NCBI GenBank assembly: GCA_948146395.1
Contig: OX411559.1
Span: 2,714,501-2,778,500 of the forward strand
Source of the DNA: Fragum whitleyi
Lineage: Eukaryota > Mollusca > Bivalvia > Cardiida > Cardiidae
Direction: 5' to 3'
DNA: 64,000 nucleotides
Shown here in pieces: positions 46,687 to 57,699 of the stretch (position 1 is its first letter; each line of letters begins with the position of its first letter). Both the position numbers and the translations under genes were made by a program. The notes under the pieces were generated by a model. That model was not told where the DNA came from and made no database searches. It saw only the letters and a list, made by a program, of their open reading frames with translations.

Positions 46687-49600
46687 TTTTTAGCTCGCCC
46701 GGGACGAAAGTCTCGGAAGAGCTATTGTCATACCCTCGGATGTCGGCGTCAGCGTCGGTGTCGGCGTCCGCATTAGGTTAAAGTTTTTTATTTCTATCAA
46801 TATTTATCCTAGAGGCTTTATTAGTCCCCCACCGGTTACCGGTTGGGGGACTATAGGTTTGCTCAATTCCGTCTGTCTGTCCGTCCGTCCGTCCGTCCGT
46901 CCGTCTGTCCGTCTGTCCGTCACGCTTTTGTCCGGGCTATATCTTCTAAACCATATGTGCTAGCAACTTCAAACTTGGTACACTTATAGATCTCATTGAG
47001 GAGCAGTGTCATGTTCAAGAACCGTTACTCTGCCACACCCACTTTTTGAGTTATTGCCCTTTGTTGTTTTTACCCTTACATTCTTGTCCGGATCATATCT
47101 CCTAAAGTATAAGTGCTAGCAACTTCAAACTTTGTACACTTATAGATCTCATTGAGGAGAAGTGTCATGTTCAAGAACCGTTACTCTGCCACGCCCACTT
47201 TTTGAGTTATTGCCCTTTGTTGTTTTTACCCTTACATTCTTGTCCGGATCATATCTCCTAAAGTATAAGTGCTAGCAACTTCAAACTTTGTACACTTATA
47301 GATCTCATTGAGGAGAAGTGTCATGTTCAAGATCCATAACTCTGCCACGCCCACTTTTTGAGTTATTGCCCTTTGTTGTTTTTACCCTTACATTCTTGTC
47401 CGGAACATATCTCCTAAACTATAAGTGCTAGCAACTTCAAACTTTGTACACTTATAGATCTCATTGAGGAGAAGTGTCATGTTTAAGAACCGTTACTCTG
47501 CCACGCCCACTTTTTGAGTTATTGCCCTTTGTTGTTTTTACCCTTACATTCTTGTCCAGAACATATCTCCTAAACTATAAGTGCTAGCAACTTCAAACTT
47601 TGTACACTTATAGATCTCATTGAGGAGAAGTGTCATGTTAAAGAACTGTTACTCTGCCACGCCCACTTTTTGAGTTATTGCCCTTTGTTGTTTTTACCCT
47701 TACATTCTTGTCCAGAACATATCTCCTAAACTATAAGTGCTAGCAACTTCAAACTTTGTACACTTATAGATCTCATTGAGGAGAAGTGTCATGTTAAAGA
47801 ACTGTTACTCTGCCACGCCCACTTTTTGAGTTATTGCCCTTTGTTGTTTTTACCCTTACATTCTTGTCAGGATCATATCTCCTAAACTATAAGTGCTAGC
47901 AACTTCAAACTTTGTACGCTTATAGATGTCATTGAGGCAAAGTGTCATGTTCAAGATCCGTAACTCAGCCACACCCACTTTTTGAGTTATTGCCCTTTGT
48001 TGTCTTTACCCTTACATTCTTGTCAGGATCATATCTCCTAAACTATAAGTGCTAGCAACTTCAAACTTTTTACAGTGATAGATCTTGTTGAGGACAATGG
48101 TCATGTTCAAGAACTGTTATTCTGCCACGCCCAAATTTTGAGTTATTGCCCTTTGTTGTCTTTACCCTTACATTTTTGTCCGGATCATATCTTCTAAACC
48201 ATAAGTGCTAGCAACTTCAAACTTAGTACACTGATAGATCTTATCAAGGACAAGTGTCATGTAGAAGAACTGTTTCTCTGCCATGTCACTTTTTAGAGTT
48301 ATTGCCCTTTGTTGTTTTTTAGTCTTACATTCTTGTCCCGATCATATCTCCTAAACTATAAGTGCTTGCAACTTTAAACTTTTACAGTTATAGATCTATT
48401 AAGTAGGAGGTATATTATAAGAGAGGATTTTTTGTTATCCGGTGGGGGACTCCTGTATTGCATCGCAATACGACATGCACTTGTTTTTTACAGAAACACT
48501 CATTAGGGCATAGGCTTTCATTTGAGACCAACATCCATGTCAAAATGACCTTTAGACTGTGACCTTGACCCTTTCAAAAAAACTTTAACCAAAAACTTTA
48601 ACCAAAAACTTTAACCAAAAAACTTTAACCTTGCTTATATTTTCTGCAAACTTTAAACTAGAGACATCATTACTTCATATGCACACTCATTAGGTGATAG
48701 GCTTTCACCATAGACAAAGGTCCTTGACAATTTGACCTTGACCTTGACCCTTTGTGGACTTAGAAAAACTTTAACCAAAAAACTTTAACCAAAAACTTTA
48801 ACCTTGCATACTTTTTTTAATGCTCTAACCTAGGGACATCATAGCTTCATATATGTACTCACCAGGTGATAGGCTTTCACCATAGACCAAGGTCCTTCAC
48901 AATTTGACCTTGACCTTTACCATTTGTGGACTTTAACTTTAACTTTAACTAAAAAATTTAACCAAAAACTTTAACCTTGCTTTTTATTTTCTGAATGGTT
49001 TAACCTAGGGACATAAGTACTTCATATACATACTCATTAGGTGATAGGCTTTTGTGAGAGATCAAGGTCCTTGATAATTTGACCTTGACCTTTTATGAAC
49101 TAAGAAATACTTAAGCCGAAATTCTTTTACCAAAAACTTTAACCTTGCTTATATTTTCTGAATGCTTTAAACTAGAGACATCATTACTTCATATGCACAC
49201 TCATTAGGTGATAGGCTTTCACCATAGACAAAGGTCCTTGACAATTTGACCTTGACCTTGACCCTTTGTGGACTTAGAAAAACTTTAACCAAAAAACTTT
49301 AACCAAAAACTTTAACCTTGCATATTTTTTTTAATGCTCTAACCTAGGGACATCATAGCTTCATATATGTACTCACCAGGTGATAGGCTTTCACCAGAGA
49401 CCAAGGTCCTTCACAATTTGACCTTGACCTTTACCATTTGTGGTCTTTAACTTTAACTTTAACTAAAAATTTTAACCAAAAACTTTAACCTTGCTTTTTA
49501 TTTTCTGAATGGTTTAACCTAGGGACATAAGTACTTCATATACATACTCATTAGGTGATAGGCTTTTGTGAGAGATCAAGGTCCTTGATAATTTGACCTT

Positions 49601-50218
49601 GACCTTTTATGAACCTAAAAATACTTAAGCCGAAATTCTTTTACCAAAAACTTTAACCTTGCTTATATTTTCTGAATGCTTTAACCTAGGGACATCATTA
49701 CTTCATAAACAAAGTCACCAGATGAAAGGCTTTCACCAGAAACCAAGGGCCTTCACTATTTGACCTTGACCTTTTATGGACTTTGAAAAATTTAAACTGA
49801 AAAACTTTAACTAAAAATTTAACCTTGCATATATTTTCTAAATGCTTTACTCAGGGACATTATTACTTCATACACATACTCACTAGATGATAGGCTTCTA
49901 CAGAGACCAAGGTCCTTCACAATTTGACCTTGACCTTTTGTGGACTTAAAAAAATTTTAAAGAAAAACTTCATGTTTGATACAAAGAAATTCCATTGGTA
50001 ACCTCATCTGCTTGTAGGCTTTCACTTTACCCTAACCTTATACATGCAATTAAAACAAAAAAGTTTTTATATCTCTTAATTACTACTCAAACAGATATAT
50101 ATTAGATCTTGGACTTTAACATTGAAAGAAACCACTTTGAACTTCGGTCTTCGGTCAAGCGCTGTTTGTGACAAGCAGCTGTTTGGGCGAGCTACGTTGT
50201 CCGCTGACAACTCTTGTT
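46687..50218 (+). mobile_element. Tandem-core element T3, copy 1, interrupted
   Basis: 5' end TTTTTAGCTCGCCCGGGACG, then TCGGCGTCAGCGTCGGTGTC; 3' end GGGCGAGCTACGTTGTCCGC with a TTGTC/GACAA hairpin and CTCTTGTT. The core has about eight ~170-bp units (TTTAACCTTGC, CATCATTACTTCATAT, GTGATAGGCTTTCACC, TTTGACCTTGACC). A three-unit block of ~511 bp is present twice. The element is split at 46821 by T4. Confidence 0.85.
46821..48483 (+). mobile_element. Tandem-core element T4 with ten 156-bp-type units, nested in T3
   Basis: 5' hairpin AGTCCCCCACCGG / CCGGTTGGGGGACT, GTCCGTCCGTCC microsatellite, then units recurring every 156 bp (CTTGTCCGGATCATATCTCC at 47083, 47239, 47395, 47551, 47707, 47863, 48019). 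The 3' end carries GGTGGGGGACT and the hairpin GTATTGCATCGCAATAC, then ACATGCACTTG. Both junctions are fixed by comparison with the uninterrupted T3 copy at 50236. The unit shares TTTGAGTTATTGCCCTTTG with the T2 array in RAD21. Confidence 0.92.
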
Positions 50219-50235
50219 GTAAGAATTGTGCCCCA

Positions 50236-51577
50236 TTTTTTAGCTCGCCCGGGACGAAAGTCTAGGAAGAGCTATTGTCATACCCTCGGATGTCGGCGTC
50301 AGCGTCGGTGTCGGCGTCCACATTAGGTTAAAGTTTTTTATTTCTATCAATATTTATCCTAGAGGCTTTATTTTTTACAGAAACACTCATTAGGGCATAG
50401 GCTTTCATTTAAGACCAACATCCATGTTGAAATGACCTTTAGACTGTGACCTTGATCCTTTCAAAAAAACTTTAACCAAAAACTTTAACCAAAAAAACTT
50501 TAACCTTGCTTATATTTTCTGTAAGCTTTAGAGACATCATTACTTAATATGCACACTCATTAGGTGATAGGCTTTCACCATAGACAAAGGTCCTTGACAA
50601 TTTGACCTTGACCTTGACCCTTTGTGGACTTAGAAAAACTTTAACCAAAAAACTTTAACCAAAAACTTTAACCTTGCATATATTTTTTTAATGCTCCAAC
50701 CTAGGGACATCATAGCCTCATATATATACTCACGGGGTGATAGGCTTTCACCAGAGACCAAGGTCCTTCACAATTTGACCTCGACCTTTACCATTTGTGG
50801 ACTTATAATAACTTTAACTGAAAACTTTAACCAAAAACTTTAACCTTGCTTATATTTTTTGAATGCTTTAACCTAGGGACATCATTACTACATATACATA
50901 CTCATTAGGTGATAGGCTTTTGTGAGAGATCAAGGTCCTTGATAATTTGACCTTGACCTTTTATGAACTTAGAAATACTTTAACCGAAATTCTTTTACCA
51001 AAAACTTTAACCTTGCTTATATTTTCTGAATGCTTTAACCTAGGGACATCATTACTTCATATACATAGTCACCAGATGAAAGGCTTTCACCAGAAACCAA
51101 GGGCCTTCACTATTTGACCTTGACCTTTTATGGACTTTGAAAAATTTAAACTGAAAAACTTTAACCAAAAATTTAACCTTGCTTATATTTTCTAAATGCT
51201 TTACTCAGGATCATTATTACTTCATACACATACTCACTAGGTGATAGGCTTCTACAGAGACCAAGGTCCTTCACAATTTGACCTTGATCTTGACCTTTTG
51301 TGGACTTAGAAAGATTTTAAAGAAAAACTTCATGTTTGATACAAAGAAATTCCATTGGTACTTCATCTGCTTGTGGGCTTTCACTTTACCCTAACCTTAT
51401 ACATGCAATTAAAACAAAAAAGTTTTTATATTTCTTAATTACTACTCAAACAGATATATATTAGATCATGGACTTTAACATTGAAAGAAACCACTTTGAA
51501 CTTCGGTCTTTGGTCAAGCGCTGTTTGTGACAAGCAGCTGTTTGGGCGAGCTACGTTGTCCGCAGACAACTCTTGTT
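50236..51577 (+). mobile_element. Tandem-core element T3, copy 2, uninterrupted
   Basis: Same ends as copy 1 and about five units. The T4 target site is empty here (AGAGGCTTTA followed directly by TTTTTTACAG). It follows copy 1 after an 18-bp spacer. Confidence 0.88.
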
Positions 51578-51890
51578 TAGGCCCGTCAAAAGAAGAGACC
51601 TATAACGTGTTTTCAGGAGTCACGTCTTATTTCCGGAGCAGAATTCTGTCATCTTTAAAATTGAAACATGTATAAATTATATTGTTCTAATGATTACGAT
51701 AAGCAATGCAAAAGGACCATAACTCTCTTTAGCTTATTTACTCAACTATTTTTCGAGACCTTGGTGTCACTTGGGTTGTTCGTGTCATTGTGATTTTAAC
51801 CTTGGTTATATCTTTTGTTATTGTAGATATCTTACTGAAGCTAACCTGAGCTAACCTGACTGTCAAGGGGGATAACTCTGAAAGCATGTT
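51578..51890. mobile_element. Fragments of a further tandem-core element
   Basis: TTAGGCCCGTCAAAAGAAG and TTCCGGAGCAGAATTCTGTC start like another member of the group. No right end is recognised before the next element. Confidence 0.4.
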
Positions 51891-52063
51891 TAGCTCGCCC
51901 AGGACAAAAGTCTTGGCTATTGTCATACCCTCGGATATTGGTGTCGGCGTCTACATTAGGTTAAAGCCTTAGTAGTCCCCTGACAGCAAAAGCTAATGGG
52001 GACTACAGGTTTGCTCTCCGTCTGTCAATTAGTCCGGACCGGACTTATCCGTTTTCTGGACTT
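51890..52063 (+). mobile_element. T3 and T4 5' fragments joined
   Basis: TTTAGCTCGCCCAGGACAAA (T3 start) runs to ACATTAGGTTAAAG and then CCTTAGTAGTCCCCTGACAG (T4-like start) with GGGGACTACAGGTTTGCTC. Upstream AAGGGGGATAACTCTG also resembles the bases before T3 copy 1. It may be a shortened copy of the nested pair. Confidence 0.5.
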
Positions 52064-52065
52064 TT

Positions 52066-52945
52066 TAGCTCAAGGTGAGCTATTGTGATCATGCAATGTC
52101 TGTCGTCGGTCGGTCGTCATCCGTCGTCCATCGTCCATATTTTCTTTAAACATCTTCTCCTCCTAAACTGGTGGGCCAATCTTGATGAAACTTGGCAGGG
52201 ATGTTCCTTGGGTCAAGCTCTACCAAAGTTGTTCAAATAAATGAAATCCACCCATAACTTTACCATTAACAAAAAGACTGAAAATAGGAAAATCTTCTTC
52301 TCTGAAACCAGAAGGCAGACAGCTTTCATATTTGGTATGTAACATCATCTAGTCGACCTCTACCAAGTTTGTTCATATCAAGACCCTAGGGTAATATTTT
52401 GAGCTTTGCCTGGGTGCAACCCTTTTTACATAGAATCAAAGAGCAAAAATATTTAAAAATCTTCTTCTCTGAAACCAGAAGGCAGGCAACTTTCATATTT
52501 GGTATGTAGCATCATCTAGTGGACCTCTACCAAGTTTGTTCATATCAAGACCCTAGGGTCATATTTTGGCTTTGCCTGGGCACATCACTTTTAGCTCTTC
52601 TGAGCACGAAGGGTAAGAAAATGAAAATCTTCAAAATTCTTCTTTTCTGAAACCAGAAAGCAGACAGCTTTCATATTTGGTATGTAGCATCATCTAGTGG
52701 GCCTCGGGATCTACCAAGTTTGTTCATATCAAGCCCCAGGGGTCATATTTGGGCTCAACCCGGGCGCATCCCTTTTAGCTCTTCTGGGCACAAAGGGTAA
52801 AAAAAGGATAATCTTCAGAAATCTTCTTCTCTGAAACCAGAAAGCCTTCATAGTTAGCATGTAGCATCATCTAGTGGACCTCTACCAAGTTTGTTCATAT
52901 TAATACCCTGCAGTCACATTTGGGCTCCACCCAGGTGCATCCCTT
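52066..52945 (+). mobile_element. Tandem-core element T5, right end missing
   Basis: 5' TTTTTAGCTCAAGGTGAGCT, GTCGGTCGGTCGTCATCC microsatellite, then about four ~175-bp units (TCTTCTCTGAAACCAGAA, CATCATCTAGTGGACCTCTA, AAGTTTGTTCATATCAAGAC). It is cut at the start of the next element. Confidence 0.75.
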
Positions 52946-55497
52946 TTTAGCTCACCTGAGCACGAAGTGCTCATGTGAGCTATTGTGATCACCTTTCGTC
53001 CGGCGTCCGTCCGTCGGTCGTCGGTCGTCGGTCGTCGTCCGTCGTCCGGCGTCCGTCAACAATTTCTTTAAACGACATCTCCTCCTAAACTACTGGGCCA
53101 ATTAACTCCAAATTTTACAGAAATGTTGCTTGGGTGGTCCCCTTCAAAAATAGCTAAAAGAATTGAAATCCATGAAAAACTCTGGTTGCTATGGCAACAA
53201 AAGGTGAAATTTTAAGAAAATCTTAAAAATTCTTCTCCTTCTCAACCAGTAGTCCTACAGACTTAAAACTTGGCATGGATGATCAGTTCATAGACCTGAA
53301 TAAAAATAGCTAAAATTATAACTTTTGGGCCACCAGGTGCGGAGCACCAGGGGGGAGGGGGTAGTACTTTGGGTAAATTTTGTAATCTTTAAGTTTCTTC
53401 TTCTTCGGAACCAGGAGCCCTACAGACTTGAAAATTGGCATGGATGATCAGCATATGGACCTTAATATAAATAGCTAAAATCATGACTGTAGGTTCACCA
53501 GGTGCGGAGCATCAGGGGGGAGAGGGTAGTACTTTTGTGAAAATCTTGTAATCTTTAACCTTCTTCTTCTTCTGAACCACAAGCCCAACAGACTTGAAAC
53601 TTGGCATGGAGGATCAGCTCATAGACCTTAATAAAAATAGCTAAAATAATATCTGTTGGGCTGCCAGGTGCGGAGCAACAGGGGGGGAGGGGGTAGTACT
53701 TTGGGTAAATTTTGTAATCTTTAAGTTTCTTCTTCTTCGGAACCAGGAGCCCTACAGACTTGAAAATTGGCATGGATGATCAGCATATGGACCTTTATAT
53801 AAATAGCTAAAATCATGTCTGTAGATTCACCAGGTGCGGAGCATCAGGGGGGAGAGGGTAGTACTTTTGTGAAAATTTTGTAATCTTTAACCTTCTTCTT
53901 CTTCTGAACCACAAGCCCTACAGACTTGAAACTTGGCATGGAGGATCAGCTTATAGATCTTAATAAAAATACCTAAAATAATATCTGTTGGGCTGCCAGG
54001 TGCGGAGCACCAGGGGGGAGGGGGGAGTACTTTTGTTAAAATTTTGTTATCTTTTACCTTCATCTTCTTCTGAACCAGAAGCCTGACAGATTTGAATATT
54101 GGCATGGATGATCAGCATATGAACGTTTACATAAATAGCTTAAATCATGTCTGTAGATTCACCAGGTGCGGAGCATTAGGGGGGAGAGGGTAGTACTTTT
54201 GTGAAAATTTTGCAATCTTTAACCTTCTTCTTCTTCTGAACCACAAGCCCTACAGACTTGAAACTTGGCATGGAGGATCAGCTCATAGACCTTAATGAAA
54301 ATAACTAAAATAATATCTGTTGGGCTGCCAGGTGCGGAGCAACAGGGGAGAGGGGGTAGTACTTTGGGTAAATTTTGTAATGTTTAAGTTTCTTCTTCTT
54401 CGGAACCAGGAGCCCTACAGACTTGAAAATTGGCATGGATGATCAGCATATGGACCTTTATATAAATAGCTAAAATCATGTCTGTAGATTCACCAGGTGC
54501 GGAGCATCAGGGGGGGAGAGGGTAGTACTTTTGTGAAAATTTTGTAATCTTTAACCTTCTTCTTCTTCTGAACCACAAGCCCTACAGACTTGAAACTTGG
54601 CATGGAGGATCAGCTCATAGACCTTAATAAAAATAGCTAAAATAATATCTGTTGGGCTGTCAGGTGCGGAGCACCAGGAGGGAGGGGGGAGTACTTTTGT
54701 TAAAATTTTGTTATCTTTTACCTTCATCTTCTTCTGAACCAGGAGCCTGACAGATTTGAATATTGGCATGGATGATCAGCATATGAACCTTTATATAAAT
54801 AGCTAAAATCATGTCTGTAGATTCACCAGGTGCGGAGCATCAGGGGGGAGAGGGTAGTACTTTTGTGAAAATTTTGTAATCTTTAACCTTCTTCTTCTTC
54901 TGAACCACAAGCCCTACAGACTTGAAAATTGGCATGGAGGATAAGCTCATAGACCTTGATAAAAATAGCTAAAATCATGACTGTAATGCCACCAGGTGCG
55001 GAGCACCAGGGGGGGGGGTAGTACTTTTGTGAAAATTTTGTAACTTTAACCTTCATCTTCTAATGAACCAGGAGCCCTATAGACTTCAATATTGGCATTG
55101 ATGATCAGCATATGGACCTTTATATAAATTGCTTAAATCATGACTGTAGATTCACCAGGTGCGGAGCATTAGGGGGGAGGGGGTAGTACTTTGGATCAAT
55201 TTTGAAATCTTTAACCTTATTCTTCTTCTGGATCAGGAACCCTACAGACTTGAAAATTGTTATGGGTGATCAATATATGGACATTAATAAAAATAGCTAA
55301 AATCAGAACTGTTGGGTCACCAGGTGCTGAGTGTCTTGGGGAGGGGGTAGTACTTTGGATCATTTTTGAAATCTTTAAACTTCTTCTAATTCTGATTGAA
55401 TAAGTGAAAATCTCTTTTTTCTGTGGTTGCATGGACATACCTAGGTAATGAAGCTTTTTTCTCAGGTGAGCGACCCAGGGCCAACGGCCCTCTTGTT
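52946..55497 (+). mobile_element. Tandem-core element T1, full, about thirteen units
   Basis: 5' AGCTCACCTGAGCACGAAGT with nested hairpin GAGCACGAAGTGCTC, GTCGGTCGTCGGTCGTC microsatellite, ~166-bp units (CACCAGGTGCGGAGCACCAG, GTAGTACTTTGG, CTTCTTCTTCTGAACCA, CAGACTTGAAAATTGGCATG), 3' CTCAGGTGAGCGACCCAGGG and hairpin GGGCCAACGGCCC then TCTTGTTA. From about 53.4 kb the units alternate between two sub-types, giving a ~332-bp higher-order period. Open frames of about 72 codons recur on the minus strand and are repeat artefacts. Confidence 0.88.
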
Positions 55498-56910
55498 AGC
55501 TCACCTGAGCACATCGTGCTCAAGGTGAGCTTTTGTGATCATTGAATGTCCGTCGTGCGGTGTGCGTCGTCCGTCGTCAACAATTTCAGTGTTTACACTC
55601 TAGAGGCCACAAATATTGTCAAATCTTCACGAAACTTGGTCAGACAGTTGGCCAGCTCACAATGATGAACCCTATTGAAAATGGGAAGGATCTGTGCCAT
55701 ATCAAGGGAAAAGGAGCCATAATGACAATTTTCTTGTTTACATTCTAGAGGCCACAAATATTGGCCAATCTTTATAAAATTTGGTCAGAAGGTTGGCCAA
55801 GCCACAAGGATTAACCCTATTTAAAATGGGAAGGATCCGTGCCATATCACGGGAAAAGGGGCCTTAATAACAATTTTCTTGTTTACACTCTAGAGGCCAC
55901 AAATATGGCCCATTCTTTATGAAATTTGGTCAGAAGGTTGGCCAAGCCACAAGGATGATCCCTATCGAAAAATGGGAAGGATCTGTGCCATATCACGGGA
56001 AAAGGGGCCTTAATGACATATTTTTTTATTTACACTCTAGAGGCCACAAATATGGCCCAATCTTCATGAAACTTGGTCAAAATGTTGGCCAGGTCAAAAG
56101 GATGAACCCTTTTGAAAATGGGAAGGAACCGTGCCATATCACGGGAAAAGGGGCCTTAATAACAATTTTCTTGTTTACACTCTAGAGGCCACAAATATGG
56201 CCCAATCTTTATGAAATTTGGTCAGAAGGTTGGCCAAACCACAAGGATGATCCCTATCAAAAATGGGAAGGATCTGTGCCATATTACAGGAAAAGGGGCC
56301 TTAATGACAATTTTTTTGTTTACACTCTAGAGACCACAAATATGGCCCAATCTTCATGAAACTTGGTCAAAATGTTGGCCAGGTCAAAAGGATGAACCCT
56401 TTTGAAAATGGGAAGGGATGTGCCATATCACGGGAAAAGGGGCCTTAACGACAATATTCATGTTAACACTCTAGAGGCCACAAATATGGCCCAATCTTCA
56501 TGAAACTTGGTCAGAATGTTGGCCAAGCCACAAGGATGACCCCTAATGAAAATGGGAAGGATCTGTGCCATATCAAGGGAAAAGGGGTCTAAATGACAAT
56601 TTTTTGTTTACACTCTAGAGACCACAAATATGGCCAAATCTTGATGAAACTTGGTCAGAATGTTGGCAAAGTCTCAAGGACGAACCTTTTTGAAAATGGG
56701 AACGATCCATGCCATTTCACAGGAAAAGGGGCCTTGATAACATTTTTTTTTTGTTTACACACTAGAGACGACATATATGGCCCAATCTTAATGAAACTTG
56801 GTCAGAATGTTTTTAAGGTCACAAGGATGTACCCTATTGAAAATGGGAAGGATCCATGCCATATCATGGGAAAAGGGGCCATAATGACAACTCCTTGTTT
56901 ACACTCTAGA
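55495..56910 (+). mobile_element. Tandem-core element T6, about nine ~145-bp units
   Basis: 5' TTAGCTCACCTGAGCACATC then GTGCTCAAGGTGAGCT, GTCGTCCGTCGTC, then units with ACACTCTAGAGGCCACAAAT, CATGAAACTTGGTCAGAATG, GAAAATGGGAAGGATC and CATATCACGGGAAAAGGGGC. The 5' end begins at the last bases of T1, so the two abut at TTGTTAGCTC. Confidence 0.85.
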
Positions 56911-57310
56911 AATCAGAATTTTTTCTTGTTGCATGAATGAAAAGTTTTGAAAATTGAATGGATTCTTTAGAGGTCATGTGAAAGGGGTGTAACTGACAAT
57001 ATCCTAATGAACACTCTAGTGTGTCTACAATCTTAATAAATCTTGATCAAAATGAACTCTTTTCGAAATAGAAAGATCGGCCAGAAAACTCTGGAAATGG
57101 GGCTTTAATGCTAATTTTCTTTTTAACACTCTATGAAAGTTGCAATCATAGTGCAGTTGGTAGAACATCAGACAACATGTATTTGGTCATTTCAGAAATG
57201 AGAATCAATTATAAAAGAAACTTGATTGTTCCATCTGATTTAAGTGTCAGAGTAAAGTAAATGTAGAGATCAAACCAGTTACACACTGTAAAATGTTTTC
57301 ATTTTCTTTT
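56910..57310. other. Decayed units and a tRNA-like trace
   Basis: Worn T6-like words continue to about 57130. CATAGTGCAGTTGGTAGAAC (57151) resembles a SINE A box but has no B box. Confidence 0.35.
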
Positions 57311-57315
57311 TCAGG

Positions 57316-57500
57316 TTGAGTGCATTTTATGTAATGGTTTGAAGCCTCAATGTTGGATGAAAGGTCCACTCATTATGAAAACCTGCCATGGCTTCATTCT
57401 GTTGAACAACATATTAAAGTACTTTATGCCTCCACATCTTCATCTTCTCGAGTCAAGGGGTATCGAATCAATAAGATCTTCTCGAATACCCCTTGACTGA
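57316..57500 (+). other. Exon-like stretch after a good acceptor
   Basis: TTTTCTTTTTCAG at 57315 is followed by an open frame of 61 codons (VECILCNGLKPQCWMKGPLI onward) ending in TGA. ATTAAA lies at 57413. It could be a terminal exon of an unknown plus-strand transcript, or chance. Confidence 0.25.
57446..57500. repeat. Hairpin AGTCAAGGGGTAT
   Basis: AGTCAAGGGGTATCGA and TCGAATACCCCTTGACT face each other around ATCAATAAGATCTTC. ATCTTCTCGA also occurs directly repeated. Confidence 0.75.
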
Positions 57501-57534
57501 ATGAATAGGTATTTTCTGTACGATTTATTTTTAG

Positions 57535-57660
57535 CCGGCCAATCAAAAGGTCAAACGCGATTTCTGTGACTGCCAATCAGAGAGCTTCTTACAAACGACA
57601 TCGGTACCTTTTAATCCCTATGGCAACCTGTTATATTCCGACGACTGTATAGATAACCCT
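57535..57660. promoter_or_regulatory. Promoter-like cluster
   Basis: Two CCAAT boxes (GGCCAATCAAA, TGCCAATCAGA) and an X-box-like half site CCTATGGCAACC lie within 110 bp next to the hairpin above. No gene start was identified. Confidence 0.3.
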
Positions 57661-57699
57661 TCATTCTTGGATAAAGAAAATGCGTCGCATCGAAGGACG

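Noticed and set aside
46821..56910. CRISPR-like array of regular repeats
   Set aside because: Units are contiguous without unique spacers, far longer than CRISPR repeats, and the genome is eukaryotic.
53555..56940. Many 70-115-codon frames with repeated peptide phrases
   Set aside because: They recur once per DNA unit of T1 and T6 and end at unit variants; no start context or splicing.
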